From Pseudomonas brassicacearum subsp. neoaurantiaca (lineage in GTDB: Bacteria > Pseudomonadota > Gammaproteobacteria > Pseudomonadales > Pseudomonadaceae): a DNA stretch of 64,000 nt. Shown here piece after piece: positions 26,459 through 34,506 of the stretch (the stretch's first letter is position 1; the number at the start of each line of letters is the position of its first letter). The stretch spans positions 186,001-250,000 of the forward strand of contig NZ_VDLV01000001.1 in assembly GCF_013608025.1 (NCBI RefSeq), written 5' to 3'. Made by a program: the position numbers and the translations under genes. A model generated the notes under the pieces. The model worked only from the letters and a program-made list of their open reading frames with translations. It was not told where the DNA came from and did not search any database.

Positions 26459-26766
26459 TGACCAAGTTGCGTGATGTCTGCCGACATGTACGATCCAAAC
26501 AGGCGGGACCGTTCTGGATTACGTTCGATGTCTTTTTCAACGGGCGCGAGAGTTTTGAGCGTTATAACGATTGCGCCGCGCTGTCCCCTGCGCAATTCGC
26601 AAGGCTCTACGGAGCTGACCCCGAACGGATCAAGCGCATCGCCGTGCCCGACCTGGAAATGGTCAAGATTTCCTATCCCCGTGCAACGCCCCAAGGCGGA
26701 ATGGTTGAGCGGGACATGCACGCCGGCCAGCAATATGTGCGCCTGCTCGATGTGGTGATCGACTGA
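26458..26766 (+). CDS. DUF4387-family protein, partner of AtuA
   Basis: 102 residues: MTKLRDVCRHVRSKQAGPFWITFDVFF, then SPAQFARLYGADPERIKR and the ending GQQYVRLLDVVID. This is the small protein commonly encoded directly after AtuA-type genes, and I infer that it is a subunit or partner of the same enzyme. Start ATG overlaps the upstream stop (TAATG). Followed 55 bp later by an MmgE/PrpD gene on the same strand. Confidence 0.83.
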   Translation: MTKLRDVCRHVRSKQAGPFWITFDVFFNGRESFERYNDCAALSPAQFARLYGADPERIKRIAVPDLEMVKISYPRATPQGGMVERDMHAGQQYVRLLDVVID

Positions 26767-26821
26767 GGCCCACGTTTGCCTCATGGACGAGGCCCCTCCA
26801 ACCTAATCCCTAGAGGTCATC

Positions 26822-28195
26822 ATGACGGACTCGACCGTTGCAAGGCGGCTCGCGCGCTATGCCTGCGAATTCCGGGAGCAGCGACTGCCCGAAGACATCA
26901 TCAAGCTGGTACGCCAGCGTTTTATCGATAGCCTGGCGTGCGTGCTGGGCGCCTACGGGGCTGATCCGGTCAAGGCAGTGCTGTGTTACGCCGCCGCGAA
27001 CACGGCGCAATCCTCCAGCATATTCGGCACCCGCCTCAGGACGACAGCAGAAATCGCCGCCTTCACCAACGGCCTGATGGTTCGTTTCCTGGACTACAAC
27101 GATGGATACATGAGCCTGGAACCCGGCCACCCGAGCGACAACATCCCGGCCAGCCTGGCGCTGGCGCAAGCCGAAAACGCAACCGGCGCCGAGCTGGTCT
27201 CGGCCATCGTCCTGGCCTATGAAATCCAGATGCGCCTGCAGGATGCGGCCAGCTTGAACAAGCGTGGCTGGGACCACGTCAACTACATCAACGTCGCGAT
27301 GGCTGCAGCGGCTTCCAACCTGATGAAGCTGGACGTGGTGCAAACCGAGCAAGCCATCAACATCGCCCTGAGTGGGCACCTGGCAATGCGCCAAGTGCGC
27401 AGCGGTTCGCTGTCCGATTGGAAGGGCTGTTCCGCAGCCAATGCGGCGCGCAACGCTATTTTCGCAGCGCAGTTGGCGCGTCACGGCATGACAGGGCCGT
27501 CGCCGGTGTTTGAAGGCGAGATGGGCTTCTTCAAACAGGTTTCGGGGCGATTCGAACTGGATGTTGATCGTTTCGGTACATCCGACAACGGCGACTACGC
27601 CATACGCCGCTCCCTGACCAAGACATTCCCAACCAATGGCGAACTGCACACCGCCGTCTGGGCGGCGCTGGATATCCGCAAGCGGATTGACGGTGTGAAA
27701 GACATTGCCGCGATTTCAATCGAAACGTCCGAATTCAACCGTCGAGTGCTCGCCGATACCCCTGAGAAATGGTTGCCGAGAACCCGCGAAACGGCTGACC
27801 ACAGCTTGCCTTATAACGTCGCCCGGGCGTTGCTGGACGGTGACATCACGGTTGGCTCGTACGCTGCCGAGATGATCGCCGACCCTGCGGCGATTGCCTT
27901 GATGGAGAAGACCAGTGTCGTCGAGGATCCGGCGCTGACGGCGCTGTTCCCACGGCACCTTGCCAACCGTGTTCGCGTGACCCTGGTTTCCGGCGGGCAA
28001 GTGGTGAGCGAGATGATCACTGGGCCCGGATCGGTGGAAACGCCGATGACCGATAGCGACTTCGAACGCAAGTTCCGGCGCATGGCGATGCCCCATATCG
28101 ACGCGTCGGCACAGGCCGCGGTGCTTGAATTCGTGGCGAGACTTGAAGATCAAACCGAGTTCGAGTCGTTGTTCACCGCGATGGCTGTTTCCTAG
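26822..28195 (+). CDS. MmgE/PrpD family protein (2-methylcitrate dehydratase-like)
   Basis: 457 residues, preceded by CTAGAGGTCATC. Family blocks: VRQRFIDSLACVLGAYGADP (about 30-49), FLDYNDGYMSLEPGHPSDNIPASLALAQAE (about 90-119, with the active-site-region Asp/His) and YEIQMRLQDAASLNKRGWDHVNYINVAMAAAA. Members include 2-methylcitrate dehydratase PrpD, cis-aconitate decarboxylase and iminodisuccinate epimerase, all acting on small polycarboxylates. With AtuA/DUF4387 upstream and a CitMHS-type transporter nearby, the substrate is likely a polycarboxylate too (inference). It is not part of a prpBCD operon: prpB and prpC are absent. Confidence 0.88.
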   Translation: MTDSTVARRLARYACEFREQRLPEDIIKLVRQRFIDSLACVLGAYGADPVKAVLCYAAANTAQSSSIFGTRLRTTAEIAAFTNGLMVRFLDYNDGYMSLEPGHPSDNIPASLALAQAENATGAELVSAIVLAYEIQMRLQDAASLNKRGWDHVNYINVAMAAAASNLMKLDVVQTEQAINIALSGHLAMRQVRSGSLSDWKGCSAANAARNAIFAAQLARHGMTGPSPVFEGEMGFFKQVSGRFELDVDRFGTSDNGDYAIRRSLTKTFPTNGELHTAVWAALDIRKRIDGVKDIAAISIETSEFNRRVLADTPEKWLPRTRETADHSLPYNVARALLDGDITVGSYAAEMIADPAAIALMEKTSVVEDPALTALFPRHLANRVRVTLVSGGQVVSEMITGPGSVETPMTDSDFERKFRRMAMPHIDASAQAAVLEFVARLEDQTEFESLFTAMAVS

Positions 28196-28203
28196 CAGTG
28201 CCT

Positions 28204-28233
28204 GCGCTCCAATGGCATCGCCCAAAGGAGCGC
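28204..28233. terminator. Possible bidirectional hairpin between convergent genes
   Basis: GCGCTCC (28204-28210), 16-nt loop, GGAGCGC (28227-28233), between the stops of the MmgE/PrpD gene and the citrate-synthase-like gene. No T-run, so only a modest candidate. Confidence 0.35.
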
Positions 28234-28244
28234 CCGAGGCGGAA

Positions 28245-29450
28245 TCAGCGGCGTCCGGTATGGGTCGCCGTTGGCAACATCCCGGTGTAGCGAGCGCGAG
28301 GCCTGCCCTCGTGGTGCTGGTTGTATTGCTCACTGGCGTGAGCAATCCAGCCGATGGAGCGCCCTACGCCTCCCAATGAAATTTCCTGCCCGTGCAATCC
28401 CAGTTTCCTGCCGATGAAGCTCACCATGAGAATGAATTCCGGTGGGTACGCAACGAGCTCAGAGGCCACCGAGAAAGCCTTTTGCAGCTTGATGAACTCG
28501 CTGTCGCCATCGAAGGCAGCGGTCAGCGCCGCCAAGAGGTTACTGGCCCGCGGGTCGTTGATCGAGTGGACGTTGGGGCCGAATCCGACGATGTGTCCGT
28601 CCTGGTTGTAGCGCTGCAAGATCGGCCGCGTAGGGTCTACGGCAGTACAAATCTCTTCGATCATGCGGCTGGCCGCTTCATTCCTGCCATAGGCGACCTT
28701 ATGGCCCCGGGCGGCGGCGAGTGCGGCGATGACCGCGTAATAAGGGGTGGCGCCGGTCGTGGCGGCGACACGGACGCTGTGGGTGGTGTGGTCCAGCTCA
28801 TGGTCGATACTGAGGATCAGCAGGCGCCGAATCAGATCGGCGTGGGCCAACGGGGCGCCGCAGGAACGAGTAATGAACTCGTGCAAGGGTTGCGTGCTCG
28901 GCTCGGTCGCCCCCACGACCAGCGCGGCAAACCATCTCACGACATCGGCGCCCGTACGGGCATAACTTTCAGGGGAAAGGTCGAACGCCTTGGGGTTTTC
29001 TCGCTGAACCAGGGGGAAAAGCGCGATGGCTTTTTCCTGGGCGGACATGTGCTCATAAATCTTCAGCAGTTGGGCGCTGTCCTTCGGCGCACGAGGCAGT
29101 GACTCGCCGAACGCCGACGGCACCTGCCAGATCAATTCAGCCACCTCTTCGACAGTTGCGCGATCCGCGAGCTCGATGACGTCGTGGCCGCGATAAAACA
29201 GCCCGTCATCGGTGATCAGCGTAATTGCACTGTCCGACGGCGGCGAGCGCTTCGCCATGGGTTTCTCTGCCGCCGGGACTTTCACCAGCCGCTGGATATC
29301 CTCGGCCCAATAGCGACGCTTGGGCGTCCCGGCAATTTTGATGGAGCGAATATTCTTGCGGCTGACGTAGGCGTACAGCGTTGGCAGGCTGACCCGGAGC
29401 AGGGCGGCCGCCTCGTCTGCGGAGAGGTAAAGGCCTTCTTGTTCTGGCAT
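28245..29450 (-). CDS. HTH-citrate-synthase-like fusion, probable transcriptional regulator
   Basis: 401 residues from ATG 29450 (an in-frame TTG five codons earlier is less likely). Residues about 7-55 form an excisionase/MerR-like HTH (LYLSADEAAALLRVSLPTLYAYVSRKNI, RRYWAEDI). The rest has the citrate-synthase fold: DHELDHTTHSVRVAATTGA, RNEAASRMIEEI, GFGPNVHSINDPRA, GWIAHASEQ, GRPRARYTG. Catalytic residues are changed: the His of GFGHRV is Pro292, the Asp of the NVDF region reads as Glu338, and the LHGGANEA loop is GHKVAYGRNEA with no His at the expected place. It is thus probably a ligand-sensing regulator of this cluster. It converges with the MmgE/PrpD gene and is divergent from the CitMHS gene. 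Confidence 0.82.
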   Translation of the reverse strand: MPEQEGLYLSADEAAALLRVSLPTLYAYVSRKNIRSIKIAGTPKRRYWAEDIQRLVKVPAAEKPMAKRSPPSDSAITLITDDGLFYRGHDVIELADRATVEEVAELIWQVPSAFGESLPRAPKDSAQLLKIYEHMSAQEKAIALFPLVQRENPKAFDLSPESYARTGADVVRWFAALVVGATEPSTQPLHEFITRSCGAPLAHADLIRRLLILSIDHELDHTTHSVRVAATTGATPYYAVIAALAAARGHKVAYGRNEAASRMIEEICTAVDPTRPILQRYNQDGHIVGFGPNVHSINDPRASNLLAALTAAFDGDSEFIKLQKAFSVASELVAYPPEFILMVSFIGRKLGLHGQEISLGGVGRSIGWIAHASEQYNQHHEGRPRARYTGMLPTATHTGRR

Positions 29451-29481
29451 GACGGGCCCACTCAAGTGAATTGAAAGGCGT

Positions 29482-29524
29482 ACATGTTTATTGGATATGC
29501 CGTCATGTCGTCAACATGTATTGG
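29482..29524. promoter_or_regulatory. Direct repeats in the regulator/CitMHS divergent promoter
   Basis: ACATGTTTATTGG (29482-29494) and ACATGTATTGG (29514-29524), starts 32 bp apart, just upstream of the citrate-synthase-like regulator gene. They contain the self-complementary core ACATGT. Possible binding sites for that regulator; the 185 bp between here and the transporter gene are AT-rich with no other clear repeat. Confidence 0.45.
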
Positions 29525-29708
29525 CGATAAAAAATCCAGTCTCTGTTGGTGGGACAACTGAGGGCTGATAAGCCCGATCCAGCGGGGATGTTGACGAAAA
29601 AAATCAAGATTTACAGGGTTTCACCCCCTATGTAGATTTCGGCTGCGCAAGAGATGTTCACATTGATTTCGATGCATCGATAAAAATAATAACGAAAGGG
29701 TGAAACGC

Positions 29709-30998
29709 ATGGCTTGGTTAGGTTTCGCAATGGTCGTCACGTTTATGGCACTGATCATAAGCAAGCGGCTTTCTGCTGTGACGGCACTTATCCTGATTCC
29801 GGTTGCCTTCGGGCTGGCCAGTGGGGCAGGACCGGAACTGGGCGGGATGGTGATGAATGGCGTGAAGCAAGTAGCGCCCACCGCATTGATGCTGATGTTT
29901 GCAATCCTGTATTTCGCAATCATGTTCGACGCTGGGCTCTTCGAACCCGCCGTGCGACGCATTCTTCGCTACGTAGGCAATGACCCCCTTAGAGTGGTAC
30001 TTGGCACTGCACTGCTGGCCACGGTTATTTCTTTTGATGGGGATGGCGCAACGACGGTCCTGATCGTAACGACCGCATTCCTGCCGCTTTACCTGCGCCT
30101 CGGAATGAACCCGCTTATTCTGGCGTTGATGCTCTTGCTGACAAACACGGTGGTCAACCTGATTCCGTGGGGAGGGCCGGTCGCCCGCGCCGCCAGTGCA
30201 CTTCACCTCGATGTGGCGCAGATGTTCCTGGGGTTGGTGCCGGCAATGTTCGCCGGACTTGTCTACGCGTTTCTCGTGGCGTTCTGGATAGGCCGCAAGG
30301 AACGGCGCCGCTTGGGATGGACGCCCGGTACCCAGGACGCCGCACCGGAGGAGGCCGCGTTACCGACCGTGCAGAGTGAAACCCATCGACCGAAACTTTT
30401 CTGGATCAACCTGGCGCTTACCGCCGGCCTCATGTACTCGATGGCGACAGGGCTGGCACCTTTGCCGATGTTGATGATGGTAGGGTTTTCCCTGGCGCTG
30501 TTGATCAACTATCCGCGCCTGGCGGAGCAGAAAGCGAGAGTCGCGGCTCACGCGGAAAGCGTGCTGATGGTGATCGCGCTTATATTTGCCTCAGGTGCCT
30601 TCACGGGGATTTTGTCAGGCACCGGGATGGTCGACGGCATGTCAGAGAAAATCGTCCAGTTGATTCCCGAGGGCGGTGGCCAATACTTCGGCATCATTAC
30701 CGCACTGGTTGCCTTGCCGCTTAACTTCCTGCTGTCCAATGACGCATTTTTCTTCGGTATCTTGCCGGTGCTCGGGGCAGCGGCTGCCGAATACGGCATC
30801 GACCCGATGCATATCGCGCGCGCGGCGGTGCTGGGGCAACCGGTCCATGCATTAAGCCCATTGGTTGCGGCGGTTTATCTCATTAGTGGAATCATCAAGC
30901 GTGACATGGGCGATATGCAACGCTATTGCCTGCTCTGGGCCATAGGCAGCAGTCTTGTCCTGATTATAACGGCCGCTATGACGCGGGCAATTATCTGA
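29709..30998 (+). CDS. CitMHS-family transporter (divalent-metal:citrate symporter type)
   Basis: 429 residues from ATG 29709 (GAAAGGG eight bases upstream; a GTG nine bases earlier is in frame). Inner-membrane protein with about 11-12 hydrophobic segments. Family-typical stretches: VTFMALIISKRLSAVTALILIPVAFGL, TVISFDGDGATTVLIVTTAFLPLY (the FDGDGxTT loop), NTVVNLIPWGGPVARAASAL and the C-terminal LPLNFLLSNDAFFFGILPVL. CitMHS proteins import citrate or similar polycarboxylates complexed with Mg2+ or Ca2+. It begins a plus-strand run with the porin, dehydrogenase and hydrolases, giving a full route from outer membrane to cytosol. Confidence 0.93.
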   Translation: MAWLGFAMVVTFMALIISKRLSAVTALILIPVAFGLASGAGPELGGMVMNGVKQVAPTALMLMFAILYFAIMFDAGLFEPAVRRILRYVGNDPLRVVLGTALLATVISFDGDGATTVLIVTTAFLPLYLRLGMNPLILALMLLLTNTVVNLIPWGGPVARAASALHLDVAQMFLGLVPAMFAGLVYAFLVAFWIGRKERRRLGWTPGTQDAAPEEAALPTVQSETHRPKLFWINLALTAGLMYSMATGLAPLPMLMMVGFSLALLINYPRLAEQKARVAAHAESVLMVIALIFASGAFTGILSGTGMVDGMSEKIVQLIPEGGGQYFGIITALVALPLNFLLSNDAFFFGILPVLGAAAAEYGIDPMHIARAAVLGQPVHALSPLVAAVYLISGIIKRDMGDMQRYCLLWAIGSSLVLIITAAMTRAII

Positions 30999-31082
30999 TC
31001 AACTAGTTCACTGCGCCGAAGTTTCAAGGACGCCTGTTCGCGTCTGCTCACGTCAAAATAAGAATAATAGATGAGGTGGTCG

Positions 31083-32480
31083 ATGAAATCGATTAACGCC
31101 GTCGCTATGACGTTGCTGTCGACATTGTGTGTGTCTGATGTTTGTCTTTCAGCAAGCATCAGTAATCCAGACAGGTTCCAGCATGAAGGCAAGTTGAATG
31201 CGTATCTTCGTTCGATGTATATCAATACGCGGATATCCAATGACTTGATTGAAGACCGTTTTGGAGGTTTTCCCGACGGGGCCGAATTGGGGGGGACAGG
31301 GATCGGCGCGATCCTGGATTACAACTCCAGTTATTGGGCCGGGGTCGTTGGATTTGACGCTTCGTTGTATGGCGTGGCGATGATCGACTCGAAGGATAAC
31401 GGGCGGGACTTGTTTGACGATTCCGATGGTACGAACGGCGGCTTCGCCAAAGTCGGACAGGGTTATTTCAAATTGCGTTATGAGGGGGCCGGTTGGAACG
31501 CTGATTCCCAGATAGGTCGCGGTCGGTTCGATGCGGGGACCTTGGTCACCCTCGACACTCGGATCGTGCCGGGTTCCTATCAGGGCGGCCGCGCCCATTT
31601 GAATTTCACCGAGATGGGCATCGGTCCACTTCCAGGTACGTTGGGGCTTGAAACGGCCTATATCAACCGCACCTCGCCTCGGGACCGGGAAGAGTTCGAG
31701 CATCTGCTGAGCCAGACGGGCGAAGAAATAAAGGACCTGTATACCTACGGCATCAATTACGATTTGAAAGCCGTTGAATTGGGTTACGCCCATGGGGTGG
31801 CGCGGGATTTCAATGAAAGCACCCGTTATGGGCTGACATTGAAAGCCCCCCTCGGCGACAAGGCCGGTGTGGTGCTGGACACTCAATATTACCAGTTCAA
31901 GAAAGCCGGGCGAATCTGGGGGCGTGATTGGGAGGCCGGCGAGGCCGCTTACGATGATGACGCGACCTGGTTGAATATCAACGTGGGTTTATTGCTCGAT
32001 AAGTTGCGTCTGGGCGTTTCGTTTTCCGAAACAAATGCCAAGTTGAGCAATGGGCAATTGGGTTACGCCTATTTCGATCATGGCGATAATGTTGACGGCA
32101 GGATGGATGCCTGGACGCGTTCCGGTAATGACTTCAATAACGATGGCGAGCGCACCTGGCAACTTGGCGCCGAGTATGACTTGAGCGGGCATTCTTTATT
32201 GGGTGCTTCGCTGGATGGCTTCAAAGTCATGAGCATTTATAAACAAGGCAAGTTTGATGCGATCGATCCGTTCAGCGGCCGGCGTACCGACGTGGTCGAG
32301 CGGCAAAATGAATACCGTCTCTATTATCGCTTCGACGAAAAGGAATACGCCGGTCTTTCAGTGGGCTTGATTTATCTCAACTACCGGATTGACCAGGACT
32401 TTGTCGCAGTTGTCTCCGCGCAACCCGATAACGTCGTGAGCGGCTCTGAGGCACGGGTCTATCTGGATTATGCATTTTGA
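31083..32480 (+). CDS. OprD-family outer-membrane porin
   Basis: 465 residues from ATG 31083 (GAGGTGG three bases upstream; ATG 31071 also in frame). A signal peptide MKSINAVAMTLLSTLCVSDVCLSA precedes a beta-rich mature chain with the family N-terminus (KLNAYLRSMYINTRIS) and the aromatic C-terminus YLDYAF needed for barrel insertion. GRGRFDAGTLVTLDTRIVPGSYQG fits the constriction-loop region. OprD/Occ porins take up specific carboxylates or basic amino acids. The 84-bp gap after the CitMHS gene and the shared strand suggest that it supplies the same substrate to that transporter. Confidence 0.88.
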   Translation: MKSINAVAMTLLSTLCVSDVCLSASISNPDRFQHEGKLNAYLRSMYINTRISNDLIEDRFGGFPDGAELGGTGIGAILDYNSSYWAGVVGFDASLYGVAMIDSKDNGRDLFDDSDGTNGGFAKVGQGYFKLRYEGAGWNADSQIGRGRFDAGTLVTLDTRIVPGSYQGGRAHLNFTEMGIGPLPGTLGLETAYINRTSPRDREEFEHLLSQTGEEIKDLYTYGINYDLKAVELGYAHGVARDFNESTRYGLTLKAPLGDKAGVVLDTQYYQFKKAGRIWGRDWEAGEAAYDDDATWLNINVGLLLDKLRLGVSFSETNAKLSNGQLGYAYFDHGDNVDGRMDAWTRSGNDFNNDGERTWQLGAEYDLSGHSLLGASLDGFKVMSIYKQGKFDAIDPFSGRRTDVVERQNEYRLYYRFDEKEYAGLSVGLIYLNYRIDQDFVAVVSAQPDNVVSGSEARVYLDYAF

Positions 32481-32509
32481 TCGTTGAACCTTATTTCGAG
32501 AGGCCCTCG

Positions 32510-33526
32510 ATGCTTGAATCTCGCCGCAAAATAGTCATTACACAGCGGTTCTTCGACGCCATGGCGATTGACTTCCTGAAGCGCCACGGTTGCGAAGTGG
32601 TCATCGCGGATCTCGCACCAGGGCAAGCGGACGGCGACCTGAATGAACAACACCTGGCGGACCTCCTCGCCGACGCCGACGCTTGGATCGTCGGCCACGC
32701 GAATATCACCGCAAGTCTGTTGAGCAGGCTACCGCGCCTGCAAGTCATCGCCCGTCGTGGCGTGGGTTATGAACGGGTCGACACTGCAGCGGTGGAGGCG
32801 GCGGGAAAAGTGGCGACCATCGCGATCGGCGGTAACGACGCCAGCGTTGCCGACCACACCGTTGCGTTGATGCTCGCGGTGTGTCGCCAGCTCAAGCAAT
32901 GCCAGAAGGGGCTGTCCGCCAATGATTGGTCGATCCCTTTGGGCGGCGATTTGTACCGCAAGACGGTTGGTATCGTCGGCTTGGGCCGGATTGGCCGGGG
33001 CGTGCTGGAGCGCTTGTCCGGGTTCGAGGTGAAACCGCTGATCCATACCTCCAGCCCCGACAGCGCCCAAGCCGAGGGTAGCGTTGTGGATTTGGAAACA
33101 CTGCTGAGGGAAAGCGACTTTGTCACGCTCCATGCGCCGCTCAATCCGCAGACGCGGGGGCTGATCGATGATCGTGCGCTGAACCTGATGAAGCGTTCCG
33201 CCGTGCTGATCAACACCGCGCGGGGCGGCCTGGTGCGCGATGCCGATCTGCTCAGGGCCCTGACGGAAAAGCGACTGGCAGGCGCGGGGCTCGATGTGTT
33301 CGAAAGCGAGTCGGATCCCGCCTTGATGCCTGTGACCGAGCAACTGATCCAACTCCCCAATGTGGTCGTGACCCCCCATGTCGGGGCGTCTACGGTCGAG
33401 GGGCTCAACCGTACCAATCTGATTGCCGCCCAATGTGCGGTGGCTGTGCTCGAAGGACGCAGCCCACCCAGCCATTGTGTTATCGCGGACGGGCGTCGAA
33501 CCGCCGGAGAGGATGAGCAGCCATGA
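32510..33526 (+). CDS. D-2-hydroxyacid dehydrogenase (phosphoglycerate dehydrogenase-like)
   Basis: 338 residues from ATG 32510. The NAD-binding motif TVGIVGLGRIGRGVLERL is at about 153-170. Catalytic Arg is in INTARGGLVRDADLL, Glu in the GLDVFESESDP region, and the His in VVVTPHVGAST, in the order expected for the family. It oxidises or reduces a 2-hydroxy/2-keto acid in the cytosol. There is no C-terminal ACT domain, so it is not the allosteric serine-pathway SerA. It overlaps the next gene by 4 bp, and with the island's porin, transporter and hydrolases probably handles a hydroxy-acid intermediate. Confidence 0.9.
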   Translation: MLESRRKIVITQRFFDAMAIDFLKRHGCEVVIADLAPGQADGDLNEQHLADLLADADAWIVGHANITASLLSRLPRLQVIARRGVGYERVDTAAVEAAGKVATIAIGGNDASVADHTVALMLAVCRQLKQCQKGLSANDWSIPLGGDLYRKTVGIVGLGRIGRGVLERLSGFEVKPLIHTSSPDSAQAEGSVVDLETLLRESDFVTLHAPLNPQTRGLIDDRALNLMKRSAVLINTARGGLVRDADLLRALTEKRLAGAGLDVFESESDPALMPVTEQLIQLPNVVVTPHVGASTVEGLNRTNLIAAQCAVAVLEGRSPPSHCVIADGRRTAGEDEQP

Positions 33527-34506
33527 TTCGTCGCGAAAATCCGTCGGCGGATTCACGCCCGCCGGTTCACCCTGACTTGCTGGCCGTGGCAACGTCGTTG
33601 CGCGAGGCCGGCCTGCTGCCTGTGGTTCATGGCGACGTGCAAAGCGTCCGGGCGCAGCTGGAGCGGATCAACGCCTGGGCCGCGCAGCGCAGCGTCCCGT
33701 TGTCCTACGAGCGCACCCTGGGGTTTTCCGTCAATGGGCGCAACGTGCCCTGCAAGCTCTATTGGCCGGAAGGCGATGAGACGCCTTGCTTGATGTTCTA
33801 CTGCCACGGCGGCGGATTTCGCCATGGCTCGCTGGCCGGTTGGGATGCGCCGCTGCGACAGTTGGTTCGCGACAGTGGCGTAGCGGTGCTGTCCATCGAC
33901 TATGCGCTGTCGCCGGAGTATCGCTTCCCGGTGGCATTCAATGAAGTGGTGGCAATTATCAGCCGTGTCATTCATCTGGGCGCCGTCACCGACTGCCCAG
34001 TGCGCGGCTACGCCCTGGGCGGCGATTCGGCCGGCGCCAACCTGGCGTTGGGGGCAGCGATTGCATTACGCGATTCGGGGATCGATGCGCTCCGGCAGTT
34101 GTTGCTGTTCTACGGCAGCTACTCGCGGGACATGAGTTCCGATTCGTGGCAACGGCTTGGCGGGTATGGAGGACAGAATCTGTCGGTCGAGACCATGAGT
34201 GCCTACTGGGCAAGCTACCTGGCCAATGACGAAGACGACTGGCGGGTGCAGCCAATCATTGCTGATTTGACGGGGCTTCCACCGGCACGATTGGTGGTCG
34301 GCGAGCTGGACCCGTTGTCGGATGAAAATCGCAAACTGGCGCAGCGGCTGAGAGACGCGGGGGTGGCGACGAACCTGCAAGTCTTGCCGAACATGACCCA
34401 CGGTTTTGTCCGTTTCAATGAAAGGGCGCCCGTCGCCCGCAGCGTCATTGCCGAGCAGGGCAGCGCCTTGCGTGCGGCGCTTTCCAGGGAGGCGAACCTT
34501 CCATGA
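33523..34506 (+). CDS. Alpha/beta hydrolase, HSL-type esterase
   Basis: 327 residues, cytosolic, ATGA overlap with the dehydrogenase gene. Hormone-sensitive-lipase-like: oxyanion motif HGGGFRHGS (about 94-102), nucleophile elbow GGDSAGANLALG (about 166-177), then the Asp in GELDPLSDEN and His in MTHGFVRF. Hydrolyses short-chain esters or lactones. The N-terminal cap (residues 1-60) is usual for the group. It is coupled to both neighbours, which suggests that the pathway substrate enters as an ester or lactone, or that one is formed on the way. Confidence 0.9.
   Translation: MIRRENPSADSRPPVHPDLLAVATSLREAGLLPVVHGDVQSVRAQLERINAWAAQRSVPLSYERTLGFSVNGRNVPCKLYWPEGDETPCLMFYCHGGGFRHGSLAGWDAPLRQLVRDSGVAVLSIDYALSPEYRFPVAFNEVVAIISRVIHLGAVTDCPVRGYALGGDSAGANLALGAAIALRDSGIDALRQLLLFYGSYSRDMSSDSWQRLGGYGGQNLSVETMSAYWASYLANDEDDWRVQPIIADLTGLPPARLVVGELDPLSDENRKLAQRLRDAGVATNLQVLPNMTHGFVRFNERAPVARSVIAEQGSALRAALSREANLP

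Noticed and set aside
26822..29450. A methylcitrate (prp) operon made of MmgE/PrpD and the citrate-synthase-like gene
   Set aside because: The genes are convergent, prpB is missing, and the citrate-synthase-like protein has a DNA-binding domain and altered catalytic residues.
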